A DNA stretch of 64,000 nucleotides from an uncultured Anderseniella sp. (GCA_947488295.1 CANKYU010000006.1:1-64000), one strand, 5' to 3'; shown: positions 46,687-55,457, counted from the first letter of the stretch. The notes: generated by a model from the sequence alone, not told the origin. Translations and numbers: made by a program.

Positions 46687-47978
46687 TGCATCTGTCTGGC
46701 AGGCTTGCCGCCGCTGTAGAGGTTATCGCCGACGTGAGTGATCGTCATCGTCCGGTGAACGGGGCCTTGTCCGATTGGGGCAAGGCGCACCGGTTTGCCG
46801 GCTCCAGTGATCGCGCCGCCATCGGCAATATCGTCTACGATGTCATGCGCCAGCGCGCGCTGCTCTCGTCGATGATGGGGTCGGATACGCCAAGGGCGCT
46901 GGTGCTTGCCTGTGCCGTGCAAATGATGAACATCTCAGTGGAAGACCTGGCTGAGTTGTGTGTGTCAAAGCACGGCCCCGGTGAATTGACCCAAGCGGAG
47001 ACCGCGGCACTGTCGACCGCGCCCGCAACAGATGCACCGCTTCACGTGCGGGCGAATATTCCGGAATGGCTGATGCCGTCCTTTGAAAGGGCATTTGGCG
47101 AAGACGCCGTGCGTCAGGGCGAGGCACTTGGCGTTCGCGCACCGGTGGATATTCGGGCCAACCTGCTCAAGACAACACGGGACAAGCTGCTCGGTCAGTT
47201 GTCGAAATTCAACGCCGTGGAGGCACCGTTTGCACCTGATGCCATCCGTATTGAAGTACCCGAGGGACTGAAGCGCACCCCCAACCTGGAAGCCGAACCG
47301 TCGTTCCAGCGTGGTGCCTTTGAGATACAGGATGCGGCATCGCAGATTGCAGCGCGTATGTGTGCGGTGGAGGCCGGCCATCAGGTCGCGGACATCTGCG
47401 CTGGCGCGGGCGGCAAGACCCTGGCACTGGCATCTGCCATGGGCAACAAGGGCCAGATACATGCCTGGGATGCCGACAAGAACCGTTTGAAGCCGATCAT
47501 CGCGCGGCTCAACCGGGCAGGGGTTCACAATGTCCAGGTAATCCCTGCCGACGAACCGGAAAAGCTTGATGACCTGGCTGGCCGCATGGATCGTGTGCTG
47601 GTCGATGCGCCGTGTTCGGGATCCGGTTCATGGCGTCGCAAGCCCGATGCCAAATGGCGCCTGACGCCGGAGAGCCTTGTCAATCGTGGTGACGATCAAC
47701 GCGCTGTGCTGGCGCGTGCCGTTCCACTGGTGAAACCGGGAGGCCGGCTGATTTATGTGACGTGTTCCTTGTTGCCGGAAGAAAACTCCGACCAGATCGA
47801 GGCGTTTCTGGCATCCAATACGGATTTCTCCGTCGTGCCTTATGCGGATGTATGGGCGCAGTGCCTTGCGGGCGATCCGCCTGCGTCATCCGACGGCAGC
47901 ACCGAAACACTTTTGCTGTCGCCGGCAGACCACAATGTGGACGGTTTTTTCGTCGCCGTGATGCAGCGGCAGAGCTAA
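46686..47978 (+). CDS. rsmB: 16S rRNA (cytosine-5)-methyltransferase, RsmB/NOL1-NOP2-sun family
   Basis: The 430-residue product has an NusB-like helical N-terminus (about 1-130) and a class I methyltransferase domain. VADICAGAGGKTLALAS is the SAM-binding loop; DAPCSGSGSWRRKPDAKWR and YVTCSLLPEEN carry the two conserved cysteines, the latter being the catalytic nucleophile in this family. It methylates a cytosine in 16S rRNA. ATG 46686 is preferred because a longer open frame would run through the whole MAPEG gene. Exact position specificity (RsmB versus another family member) cannot be settled by reading. Confidence 0.85.
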   Translation: MHLSGRLAAAVEVIADVSDRHRPVNGALSDWGKAHRFAGSSDRAAIGNIVYDVMRQRALLSSMMGSDTPRALVLACAVQMMNISVEDLAELCVSKHGPGELTQAETAALSTAPATDAPLHVRANIPEWLMPSFERAFGEDAVRQGEALGVRAPVDIRANLLKTTRDKLLGQLSKFNAVEAPFAPDAIRIEVPEGLKRTPNLEAEPSFQRGAFEIQDAASQIAARMCAVEAGHQVADICAGAGGKTLALASAMGNKGQIHAWDADKNRLKPIIARLNRAGVHNVQVIPADEPEKLDDLAGRMDRVLVDAPCSGSGSWRRKPDAKWRLTPESLVNRGDDQRAVLARAVPLVKPGGRLIYVTCSLLPEENSDQIEAFLASNTDFSVVPYADVWAQCLAGDPPASSDGSTETLLLSPADHNVDGFFVAVMQRQS

Positions 47979-47996
47979 AGCGGTTCAAAGGTCCCT

Positions 47997-48016
47997 GTGT
48001 TGCATTTTTGCAACAC
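47997..48016 (+). terminator. Hairpin downstream of rsmB
   Basis: GTGTTGC at 47997-48003 pairs perfectly with GCAACAC at 48010-48016 around an A/T loop, 18 bases after the rsmB stop. A run of five T residues follows at 48025-48029, separated from the stem by eight bases. It may terminate the guaB-MAPEG-rsmB transcript, although the T-run is not adjacent to the stem. Confidence 0.4.
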
Positions 48017-48097
48017 TCCGGAAATTTTTGCCCCTGGTACTTGGCAACACCGCTGCAACTGTGGCATATGCCGCCTCCAATTAACGGAGTAACGCAC

Positions 48098-48199
48098 ATG
48101 CTATTCGATCGCCAATACGCGATGCCGATTGCTGCGACAGGCAAGCCGCCTGCCGCCTGCGCTGCTCCTGTGCCTGGTGCTGCTACAGCAGTTTTCTGA
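48098..48199 (+). CDS. Possible 33-residue small protein or leader peptide
   Basis: A short frame from ATG 48098 encodes 33 residues beginning MLFDRQYAMPIA and ending in an alanine/proline-rich stretch. ACGGAG lies eight bases upstream, a good ribosome-binding site. The sequence has no recognised homologue that I know. It stands alone between rsmB and the unknown 319-residue gene, about 150 bases before the latter, with a hairpin in between. A leader-peptide role or chance are both possible. Confidence 0.35.
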   Translation: MLFDRQYAMPIAATGKPPAACAAPVPGAATAVF

Positions 48200-48277
48200 G
48201 CCTTGCACGGCGCCAGCCGGCATCCCTGATTTTTCACAATAGATAACAACTGTCCCGTTTTGCCGGGCCTGAGCGTC

Positions 48278-48295
48278 CGTGCGTTTGCTCGCACG
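48278..48295 (+). promoter_or_regulatory. GC-rich hairpin ahead of the unknown 319-residue gene
   Basis: CGTGCG at 48278-48283 and CGCACG at 48290-48295 form a perfect six-base stem with a six-base loop, 53 bases before the ATG at 48349. There is no T-run after it, so it does not look like an intrinsic terminator. It lies in the untranslated region between the small open frame and the unknown gene. Confidence 0.3.
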
Positions 48296-48348
48296 TGGTC
48301 CGGGTCACGGACGATCGGACGTTTTCAATGAACCGGAGTTGACGCAGC

Positions 48349-49308
48349 ATGGATATCCGTGATGCAGCCGAAATTATCGCCTGCCTGCCAACCGAGCGAA
48401 CTGTCTATCGCTACTGCAACGATGAGTATGCCGCGCGGTTGCTGGCGCCGAAACTGGGCTCTGCCGGTGTGCCGGTCCGTGAAATCCGGGCCAGCCGCTG
48501 GGCGCGTTTGCTTGATCGCAAACCTGTCGCGACAGTGCTGAAAAACTGTGGCGGAGCCAACTTGAGTAGCCATGACTTGCTGGGCATGCCCCGCGAGAAT
48601 GACCGCGCTTATGTTCTTACATTGGGTGTGTGGGGCAGACGCAGAGGTGCGCGCAGCTACTACCAGACCTCGCGGCCGGGCGTGAACCTGGTTCTGCAGG
48701 TGAATTTTGACCGGGCACACGACCGGACTTACAAGCGTATGGCGCAGCCTGCTTCGAAAACGGACCTCAACTACTCCTCGCATCCGGTTTGCAAGGGCGA
48801 TCGCACTACAATGGCATGGGTACGTCTGGATATTGATATGGTAACCGGGCATGCGCTGATAGAAGAGGTGCAGAACGACTGGTTGCGAGGAGCAGGATGG
48901 GCGCGTGCTGCTGCCGCCAGTGCGATAAAAAATCGCCGACCAAATGATATCATCTGGGGCATTGGCGCTGCAAAAAGGGTGAAACCATATTGCGAGTATG
49001 TGCTCAAACATCACTCTCATGACTGGGCCGAAGTCGCTCTGTCTGCCGCAGTTGGGTTTCTCGTCGATGAAATTGGCATTTCGCAGATCTGGTATCATGA
49101 CAGTGACACGGGTGCCCGTCTGAAGCGGATCAAATGGTCAAAACCACCGCGCTCGATATATACCAGCCTGCCGCGCAGCTTCTGTTTTGAGAAGACCACT
49201 CAGGCGCCCGGTTTTCTTCTGTCGACAGCCCCCAAGGAACTCCGCGCTCGCATGAAGCGTGGCCAGGTATCCTTCTGGCGCATGGATGCGACCGGAAAGC
49301 TCAATTGA
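48349..49308 (+). CDS. Conserved-looking protein of unknown function
   Basis: The 319-residue product is soluble, with no signal peptide or membrane helix. It contains RTTMAWVRLDIDMVTGHALIEEVQNDWLRGAGW in the middle and a basic, aromatic C-terminal half with IWYHDSDTGARLKRIKW. I recognise no domain. The well-formed hydrophobic/charged pattern, the ATG with GGAG ten bases upstream and the lack of overlap with other frames argue that it is a real gene. Nothing in the sequence or its neighbours (rsmB upstream, a small helical protein gene convergent downstream) reveals its function. Confidence 0.65.
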   Translation: MDIRDAAEIIACLPTERTVYRYCNDEYAARLLAPKLGSAGVPVREIRASRWARLLDRKPVATVLKNCGGANLSSHDLLGMPRENDRAYVLTLGVWGRRRGARSYYQTSRPGVNLVLQVNFDRAHDRTYKRMAQPASKTDLNYSSHPVCKGDRTTMAWVRLDIDMVTGHALIEEVQNDWLRGAGWARAAAASAIKNRRPNDIIWGIGAAKRVKPYCEYVLKHHSHDWAEVALSAAVGFLVDEIGISQIWYHDSDTGARLKRIKWSKPPRSIYTSLPRSFCFEKTTQAPGFLLSTAPKELRARMKRGQVSFWRMDATGKLN

Positions 49309-49327
49309 GTTTGCCGATGGATTGCAG

Positions 49328-49510
49328 TCAACTCACATGTGATCCGCGCATCTGCTTGATGGCCTTGCGCACCTGCATCCAGGCCTCGGCATGCTGATGT
49401 TCGCCTGAATTGCGCAGCGCGTTGGCCTTCTGCGCCGCGTGTGCTTCTGCCTTATCGCCGTACGCATCGATCAGAGCCCGGGCATGTTCGGCGGTTTGTA
49501 TTGCATTCAT
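49328..49510 (-). CDS. Small helical protein of unknown function
   Basis: This 60-residue protein is predicted to be all-helical, rich in Ala, Glu and Gln, with a C-terminal WMQVRKAIKQMRG pattern of the kind seen in short alphaproteobacterial proteins. A strong ribosome-binding site (AGAGGAGA) lies about eight bases before the ATG on the minus strand, which is the main reason to accept it as a gene. It is transcribed divergently from guaA. No function is known to me. Confidence 0.65.
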   Translation of the reverse strand: MNAIQTAEHARALIDAYGDKAEAHAAQKANALRNSGEHQHAEAWMQVRKAIKQMRGSHVS

Positions 49511-49657
49511 AAACAGCGTCTCCTCTTAAAACTGAGCAAACGCCCTCCAGCCGTAATGCGGTCATGATACCACGAAAACCGCCGTAACTGTGAATAGCGC
49601 AGGCTGTGATTGCCTGTTTATCTTGCGGACTCGTCGGCTTTTCTGTATCCGCTCGCT

Positions 49658-51208
49658 ATGACAGACCGCCTCCTAATCATCGACTTCGGTTCGCAGGTAA
49701 CCCAACTCATCGCGCGGCGCCTGCGCGAGCTGAGTGTGTATTGCGAAATCCATCCATTCCAGAACGTCACCGATACCTTCCTGAAAGAGTTTGCCCCGAA
49801 AGCGGTGATCCTATCCGGCGGACCGGCTTCGGTGTTCGACGACGGGGCGCCGATGCCGCCACCGGCGGTGTTTGAAATGGGCATTCCCGTACTGGGCATC
49901 TGCTATGGCCAGCAGGCGATGATGCATTGCCTGGGCGGGCTGGTCGAGCGCGGCGAAGGCACGGCGGAGTTTGGCCGCGCCTATGTGACGCCGGCGGACG
50001 GCAATCTGGCATTGCTGGATGGCTGGTTCGATGCAGGCGAAGAACAGGTCTGGATGAGCCACGGCGATCATGTGTCGAGGCTGGCGCCGGGTTTTGAGGT
50101 TTACGGGACCTCGCCGAATGCGCCGTTCGCCATCACCGCAGACAAGTCGCGCAATTTCTTTGCCGTGCAATTTCACCCGGAAGTTCACCACACGCCGCGT
50201 GGCGCAAAGCTGTATGAAAACTTTGTCGAGCTGGCCGGCTTCAACGGTGACTGGACAATGGAGGCCTACAAGGATCAGGCCATTGCCGCCATTCGCGACC
50301 AGGTCGGATCGGGCCGGGTCATCTGTGGCCTGTCCGGTGGTGTCGATTCATCCGTTGCAGCGGTCCTGATCCACCAGGCGATCGGTGATCAGCTGACCTG
50401 CATTCTGGTCGATCATGGCCTGATGCGCAAAGACGAAGCGCAGCAGGTCGTCACCATGTTTCGGGAAAACTACAATATCCCGCTGGTACTGGTGGACGCC
50501 GCCGATACGTTTCTGGATGCACTTGAAGGCGAAGCTGATCCTGAGACCAAGCGCAAGACGATCGGGCGCCTGTTCATCGAAGAGTTCGAGCGCGAAGCCA
50601 AGAAACTCGGCGGTGCGGATTTCCTGGCGCAGGGCACCTTGTATCCCGACGTGATCGAGAGCGTATCTTTCTCCGGCGGACCGTCCGTCACCATCAAGTC
50701 GCACCATAATGTCGGTGGCCTGCCGGAACGCATGAACATGCAGCTTGTCGAGCCGCTGCGTGAACTGTTCAAGGACGAGGTGAGGGCACTTGGACACGAG
50801 CTGGGCCTGCCCGACAGTTTCATCGGCCGGCATCCGTTTCCCGGTCCCGGTCTCGCCATCCGCTGTCCCGGCGGCGTCACCCGTGACAAGGTCAGGATCC
50901 TGCAGGAGGCCGACGCCGTCTATCTCGATGAAATCCGAAAAGCCGGTCTTTATGACGACATCTGGCAGGCATTTGCCGTCCTGTTACCGGTGCAGACCGT
51001 TGGCGTCATGGGCGACGGGCGAACCTACGAGTTCGTGTGTGCGCTGCGTGCGGTTACATCGGTGGACGGCATGACGGCGGACTTCTTTCCCTATGACATG
51101 GAGTTCCTGGGCCGTGTCGCCACCCGCATCATCAATGAAGTCCGCGGCATCAACCGTGTCGTCTACGACGTAACCTCAAAGCCGCCCGGTACGATTGAGT
51201 GGGAGTAG
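49658..51208 (+). CDS. guaA: GMP synthase (glutamine-hydrolysing)
   Basis: The 516-residue enzyme converts XMP to GMP using glutamine and ATP. The N-terminal class I amidotransferase has the nucleophile in GICYGQQAMMHCLGG and the histidine/glutamate in FHPEVHHT. The ATP pyrophosphatase domain has LSGGVDSSVAA, and the C-terminal dimerisation domain ends in the normal PPGTIEWE. ATG 49658 gives the usual start MTDRLLIIDFGSQVTQL. It stands alone here, 3.4 kb from guaB, rather than in an operon with it. Confidence 0.97.
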   Translation: MTDRLLIIDFGSQVTQLIARRLRELSVYCEIHPFQNVTDTFLKEFAPKAVILSGGPASVFDDGAPMPPPAVFEMGIPVLGICYGQQAMMHCLGGLVERGEGTAEFGRAYVTPADGNLALLDGWFDAGEEQVWMSHGDHVSRLAPGFEVYGTSPNAPFAITADKSRNFFAVQFHPEVHHTPRGAKLYENFVELAGFNGDWTMEAYKDQAIAAIRDQVGSGRVICGLSGGVDSSVAAVLIHQAIGDQLTCILVDHGLMRKDEAQQVVTMFRENYNIPLVLVDAADTFLDALEGEADPETKRKTIGRLFIEEFEREAKKLGGADFLAQGTLYPDVIESVSFSGGPSVTIKSHHNVGGLPERMNMQLVEPLRELFKDEVRALGHELGLPDSFIGRHPFPGPGLAIRCPGGVTRDKVRILQEADAVYLDEIRKAGLYDDIWQAFAVLLPVQTVGVMGDGRTYEFVCALRAVTSVDGMTADFFPYDMEFLGRVATRIINEVRGINRVVYDVTSKPPGTIEWE

Positions 51209-51334
51209 AAGACGCATCTATTTCGCTGAGTTCATGTTTGCGATAGATAGTGCAAAATATAAAAAAATTAATTTTGACGATTGGATTTTCCTGGCGAATT
51301 GTATCCAGCAGAACGATTTAGCAGTATTTAAAAT

Positions 51335-52222
51335 ATGATGCAGGAACCCAAGCGATACAAGCATACCATGAAAACTCTGTTGACCGAATGGATCAACCGG
51401 GAAGGTGGTTATTTGCATCAAAAGCTTTCGATTTTGCATAACAGGCCATTTACTGATCCTGATGATGCGGAGATGCTCTGCTCCGCTCTATCGAACCCGC
51501 GGGCCGATGAACTTGATGATGATGACATTCAGCTGTTCAGGGATTTTCTGAACCCCGCGTGGTATACAATAGCGTGGAAAATGAGCTTGCCTGGTGCAAC
51601 CGACGTTCGGGAAGTAATTCGGACTAAAGGGCTCGGGGAAATCCGTCGGAGATTGGATATCGCTCTGGATGGCACAGATAACTGGACGTTTAGGCCAGAT
51701 GAATTCCAACCAGAGTGGCGCTGTCTAAATGGACGATCACATCACTTCTTATTTCTCATCAGCCAACTTGCCCAACATAATGACCCCATGGCGAACCAAT
51801 ATATGAAGTTGGCTGCAAGTCATGTGAGATTCATAGATGGAGGGGATGTATTACGATGCTTATCGTCTTGGCCGACAGTTTTCTCCTGTTTCTTGTCGCC
51901 ACGGGCCAGGGCGCTTGAATTGCTCGATTTACTTCGTGACCCGCTGCCGACAGGCAGGTTTGCCGAAGGATACCTTGAGTTTTCAAACGTCCTGATGCGT
52001 GATTTAACCGGAGAAATTATGCATCCTTTCGACACCACCGAAGGGATCCATCGAATGCAACAAATCGCTGACAGAGATGATGGAGATACCGATGACACAC
52101 CTGCGGTTTCTGTCGTTGATGCACTTTCGTATTTGAAACATGATGGCGTCGAGCTGCTAATTGCAAAACTGGTTAAGCACAAAAACAAACATGTCCGATC
52201 TGCAGCGCGCAAAGTGCTCTAA
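51335..52222 (+). CDS. AT-richer orphan gene of unknown function
   Basis: The 295-residue product has no signal peptide or membrane helix. It is acidic in several stretches (DELDDDDIQLF, DRDDGDTDDT) and ends with a helical repeat-like segment (LLIAKLVKHKNKHVRSAARKVL) similar to HEAT/ARM-type helices. No domain is recognised. The gene and its upstream flank (51209-51334) are clearly AT-richer than the surrounding housekeeping genes, and both possible starts (51335 and 51368) lack a strong ribosome-binding site. It is probably an acquired gene. Confidence 0.6.
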   Translation: MMQEPKRYKHTMKTLLTEWINREGGYLHQKLSILHNRPFTDPDDAEMLCSALSNPRADELDDDDIQLFRDFLNPAWYTIAWKMSLPGATDVREVIRTKGLGEIRRRLDIALDGTDNWTFRPDEFQPEWRCLNGRSHHFLFLISQLAQHNDPMANQYMKLAASHVRFIDGGDVLRCLSSWPTVFSCFLSPRARALELLDLLRDPLPTGRFAEGYLEFSNVLMRDLTGEIMHPFDTTEGIHRMQQIADRDDGDTDDTPAVSVVDALSYLKHDGVELLIAKLVKHKNKHVRSAARKVL

Positions 52223-52285
52223 CACAACTCACCTGGTGGGCACCTGCTTTTTTTGTCGCCGGGTGAAACTGGTTCAGATGAGAAC

Positions 52286-52939
52286 CTAATCCCTACCATC
52301 GCCGACAGGATCAACAGGCACATCCGGTTCGGGAGGCGAATATTCCGGTTTTTCGTCACCCGGTTCTGGCGGGCTGGATTTGCCGCTGGCGAGCTTGGCC
52401 TGCGCGCATTCCGCCCATTCAAGGGCATTTGTCAGGCCCGACAGGGAAAACCGGACATCGCTGGTTTCTCCGCCTTGCTGCGTATAGCTCCACCTTATGG
52501 TGTCACCGGGTTTTGCTTCCGCCAGTGCCTTGCCGCTCAACACGTCTTCAATCGCATATTCGTTCACTGAAACCGGTGTTGTGATCGCCTGACCGGAGAC
52601 GTTGAGGGCGGGGTTCTTGTCGATTGTCAGCGCGAATCCGGCCTGGGTATCGGCAAGTTCAAGCACATCGACCAGCAATATATGCCACTGCGATGTGGTG
52701 TCGGCCCGCTGAAACGCCAGCGTGTGGCTGAAACCCAGCGGTGCGCTTTTGTCCAGTCTGTGGGTTACGACCCGGCAATAGGAGCCCGGTTTGCAGGTCG
52801 CGATGAAGCTGCGCGAATAAACCCGGGTTTCATCGAATTTCTCATGCACTTCGTGATTGCATAGCTGCTCAGCCTGGGCCCCGGTTCCCGCCAGCAAACC
52901 GCTTGCCGCAACAAGCCCGATAGATAATCGCCGTATCAT
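52286..52939 (-). CDS. Secreted IalB-like protein
   Basis: This 217-residue product has a signal peptide (about 1-23, ending AQA-EQ) and a beta-rich body resembling invasion-associated locus B proteins. It shares with the gene at 53277-53801 the closing pattern in which a G-L/D-L segment precedes EWAECAQAK. Cysteine pairs are consistent with a disulfide-bonded periplasmic fold. The tail adds an extra proline/glutamate-rich segment of about 35 residues. It overlaps the DksA-like gene upstream by four bases, so it is third in a coupled operon. IalB proteins are common in alphaproteobacteria, mostly without known function. Confidence 0.65.
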   Translation of the reverse strand: MIRRLSIGLVAASGLLAGTGAQAEQLCNHEVHEKFDETRVYSRSFIATCKPGSYCRVVTHRLDKSAPLGFSHTLAFQRADTTSQWHILLVDVLELADTQAGFALTIDKNPALNVSGQAITTPVSVNEYAIEDVLSGKALAEAKPGDTIRWSYTQQGGETSDVRFSLSGLTNALEWAECAQAKLASGKSSPPEPGDEKPEYSPPEPDVPVDPVGDGRD

Positions 52940-53280
52940 GTCTTCCCGCCACTAGCACATTCAACACACACTGCAGCCGCCGGATCCACTTCCAGACGTG
53001 CTGCCGCAATCTCATCCCCGCAGGTGATACACCACCCGTACTCGCCGTCCTCAAGCCGTCGCATGGCCTGGTCAAGCCGGGCCAGTTCCGCGGTTCGGGC
53101 GCGCTCCTGCGCCTGGGCCATGGCCTGGCGCTGCATGGCATCCATGCGCGACAGCCTGCCAACCGACTGCTGATCAAGTTCAACGGCATCGCGCTCATCT
53201 GCAGAGATCGACGACAGCTTGTTGAGTTCGTCGCGGCGCGCCGTCAACCGGGCCCGGGCAGTATCTGCATCAGTTGTCAT
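52936..53280 (-). CDS. DksA/TraR-family zinc-finger protein
   Basis: The 114-residue protein has a helical coiled N-terminus (about 8-80) and a C4 zinc finger formed by Cys84, Cys87, Cys105 and Cys108 (CITC...CVEC) within the usual GEYGWCITCGDEI motif. Such proteins bind the secondary channel of RNA polymerase or regulate membrane stress. The length is shorter than E. coli DksA, matching TraR/YbiI-like members. Unusually, it is sandwiched between two paralogous secreted-protein genes with four-base overlaps on each side. ATG 53280 gives MTTDADTARAR. Confidence 0.85.
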   Translation of the reverse strand: MTTDADTARARLTARRDELNKLSSISADERDAVELDQQSVGRLSRMDAMQRQAMAQAQERARTAELARLDQAMRRLEDGEYGWCITCGDEIAAARLEVDPAAAVCVECASGGKT

Positions 53281-53801
53281 TTGGCCTGTGCGCAATCAAC
53301 CCACTTGGTGGCTGCGGCCAGGTCCCCCAGCGCAATTTCGTGAATAACTCTCTTGCCGCCGATCAGCTGAACAGTTGCATTCATTGTCTTTGATTGAAGC
53401 ATGGTGGTCAGGACAATGTCGGAGACATCATCATCAATGCGCACGCTCTTCATGTCCTCGGCCGCGATCAGGAAGTCCGGGGCGATCCTTGTTTCGTCCT
53501 CGCCGTCGAAAACCAGATCAAAACCCGCACCGGAATCAATTGATGAAGTACTCTTCACAAGTGCCAGCCATGATCCCGAAACCGACGCCCGTTCTAGTGC
53601 GATGCCAACATTATCGACGCTGGACAGGGAGATAGAGCATTTGCCTTTGGGTATGCATTCGGCAGAAAACTTGCCGGTCTGCACCTTCATGCCGCCATTG
53701 CCGGGCGTTGCCTCGATCCCGCAGATTTCAGCGCTCAGGGCCGGTGTCGCCAGCCCGATTGTTAAAAAAGCGGCCAGGGCAGTGCTCAGACGTCTGTTCA
53801 C
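53277..53801 (-). CDS. Secreted IalB-like protein
   Basis: This 174-residue protein has a signal peptide (about 1-24, ending ALS-AE), four cysteines, and the IalB-like beta-rich pattern ending in KWVDCAQAK. It is a paralogue of the gene two positions downstream. Translation starts at a GTG (53801, VNRRLSTALAAF) with AGGAGA about six bases before it; a longer frame from 53924 lacks a signal peptide at its start. It is first in the three-gene operon with the DksA-like gene. Function is unknown beyond probable periplasmic location. Confidence 0.65.
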   Translation of the reverse strand: MNRRLSTALAAFLTIGLATPALSAEICGIEATPGNGGMKVQTGKFSAECIPKGKCSISLSSVDNVGIALERASVSGSWLALVKSTSSIDSGAGFDLVFDGEDETRIAPDFLIAAEDMKSVRIDDDVSDIVLTTMLQSKTMNATVQLIGGKRVIHEIALGDLAAATKWVDCAQAK

Positions 53802-53995
53802 GGATAGTCTCCTGTACAAGGGAGCGGCGGATGCCGGTAGTATTTGTAAGTCGCCAATGCGCATCAGTGCCGGGCGCATGATGCGACCTATTGATGCCAC
53901 TACCGGGATGTCATGGTCAATCACTGTGGCAACAGTTAGAATGAAACCGAGATTCTTTTGCTGCGCACCAGAAAACCGGAACGGAAAAGACCACT

Positions 53996-54562
53996 ATGAC
54001 GAAATTGATTTGGGGCATGGTACTGTTTTTCGGAGCTCACTTCGTTTCGCTCACCCCGTTGCGCGCAGCCATCGTCTCAAAGCTGAGTGAGAATGCTTAC
54101 AAGGGGATATACTCCCTGATCTCGCTGGCAGGCCTTGGCCTGATGATCTGGGGGTTTATTCTGGCCCGCGGCGGTCCCGACGCTGCGCGCATCGTCTATG
54201 ATCCCATTGTCGGCAGCAGCATGGTTACAATGCTGCTGGTGCTTGTTGCCTTGATCCTGCTGGCGGCGGCGCACGGCAAAAGCCACATAAGACTGTGGGT
54301 CAAACACCCGATGTCGCTCGGTGTCGGTCTGTGGGCTGCCGGTCATCTGCTGGTCAACGGCAATCTGTCGGAGGTGCTGCTGTTCGGTGGTTTTCTCGTG
54401 TTGAGTGTTCTCGACATCATCGTGAACACGGCACGAGGCAATGTGCCGTCATATGAGCCAGGAGTGAAAGGCGACGTCATCGCCGTGGTTGCCGGTGTTG
54501 TGATATTCACCGTGGTTCTCAGCCTGCACCAGACATTGTTCAGCGTGTCGCCGTTTTACTGA
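53996..54562 (+). CDS. NnrU-family membrane protein
   Basis: The 188-residue product has about five membrane helices and the NnrU pattern: GAHFVSLTPLRA at the start, NAYKGIYSLISLAGLGLMIWGF near residue 35, and KHPMSLGVGLWAAGHLLVNGN near residue 103. NnrU is linked genetically to nitrite/nitric oxide reductase expression in denitrifiers, but most bacteria with it lack denitrification and its activity is unknown. A second copy lies at 56649-57224. Its stop overlaps tail-to-tail with the cupredoxin gene by seven bases. Confidence 0.85.
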   Translation: MTKLIWGMVLFFGAHFVSLTPLRAAIVSKLSENAYKGIYSLISLAGLGLMIWGFILARGGPDAARIVYDPIVGSSMVTMLLVLVALILLAAAHGKSHIRLWVKHPMSLGVGLWAAGHLLVNGNLSEVLLFGGFLVLSVLDIIVNTARGNVPSYEPGVKGDVIAVVAGVVIFTVVLSLHQTLFSVSPFY

Positions 54563-54918
54563 TCTGCCGCAGTGATTGACAATTGTGCTTTCATCATCGG
54601 GTGAAAGGCGCAGAAATAGCTTGTTTCCATGTCCGCGGTTACGGTGATGCTGGCCTGGGCATCCTTGACCAGTTCGCCGGTATCCCATCCGCCTTCCGAC
54701 GCAGTCGCTGTATGAGGCGCGATATCCCGGTTGATCCAGGTGATCGTGTCACCGACGGAAACGTCAAGCCTGTCGGGTGTAAATCTGAAACCGCTGATTT
54801 CGACACGGTGGGTTCGGGTGTCGGCAACTGCACTGCCGGGAAACGCAAACGGGTGGGCAGGGAAAGCTGCAGCAGCAATCGCTGCTGCAACCTTCTTAAT
54901 GAACAAACGTCGGCTCAT
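54556..54918 (-). CDS. Exported cupredoxin (plastocyanin/pseudoazurin-like)
   Basis: This 120-residue protein has an N-terminal signal (about 1-32, with RRLFIKKVAAAIAAAAF, possibly Tat-like) and a compact type-1 copper domain. One histidine ligand is in DIAPHTATA; Cys and His lie in YFCAFHPMMKAQL, with the methionine ligand in the MM pair. It would shuttle electrons in the periplasm. It follows the DUF4142 gene by five bases, so the two are co-transcribed. Confidence 0.85.
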   Translation of the reverse strand: MSRRLFIKKVAAAIAAAAFPAHPFAFPGSAVADTRTHRVEISGFRFTPDRLDVSVGDTITWINRDIAPHTATASEGGWDTGELVKDAQASITVTADMETSYFCAFHPMMKAQLSITAADQ

Positions 54919-54923
54919 GACGC

Positions 54924-55457
54924 CTATTTGCTCACGGCCTTGACCATCATTTCCGCATGATGTTCGTGCGCCTTGAAAATTTTCAGCCCGGCCTCGAACA
55001 GGGATTTAACTTCTGCGTTCTCGATATTCGGAATGAAAGCATTACTGACCAGATCGTTGACCGCCTTGTGATAGGCCAGTTCGTTTTCCGCATAGCGCTT
55101 GTCAAAGGCGGCCCCGCGAAGCTGGCTCATCTCGTCGACCAGCTTCTCCGAGTTTGCCGTCAGCTGCTTGCTGAGGAAATTGTCCTGCGGTTGCGCGTTG
55201 AGTTTCTTCAAGAGCGCAAGTGCCTGTTCGTTGACCGCAGTATGGTCGCGGATCATGGTGCGGGCAAACTCATGAATGGCGGGATTTTCTGATATGGCCA
55301 GAGCCAGGTGCGCATAGCGGATGTCGATATTGTCGGCCACGTAGGCAACGTGAGCGATCTGCAGGTCATTCAGATCGGCTGGCGACTGTGCGGCAGCAGG
55401 CGTGGCCTGCAGGGCCAGTGCAAGCATGGAGACGGCAAGGAGGAGTTTCTGTTTCAT
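54924..55457 (-). CDS. DUF4142 (ferritin-like helical) secreted protein
   Basis: The 177-residue product has a signal peptide (about 1-23, ending AAA-QS) and an all-helical body with the DUF4142 pattern, including EFARTMIRDHTAVNEQALALLKKLN near residue 65 and FDKRYAENELAYHKAVNDL near residue 115. Histidine and glutamate pairs suggest a possible metal-binding four-helix bundle, but no function is established. GGAAG precedes the ATG at 55457. It is transcribed with the cupredoxin gene downstream and divergently from the AraC-type regulator. Confidence 0.8.
   Translation of the reverse strand: MKQKLLLAVSMLALALQATPAAAQSPADLNDLQIAHVAYVADNIDIRYAHLALAISENPAIHEFARTMIRDHTAVNEQALALLKKLNAQPQDNFLSKQLTANSEKLVDEMSQLRGAAFDKRYAENELAYHKAVNDLVSNAFIPNIENAEVKSLFEAGLKIFKAHEHHAEMMVKAVSK

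Noticed and set aside
47762..48199. 145-residue open frame running from inside rsmB
   Set aside because: Most of it overlaps rsmB in another frame; only the terminal 33 codons have a plausible start signal.
48278..48295. Hairpin as an intrinsic terminator
   Set aside because: No T-run follows the stem.
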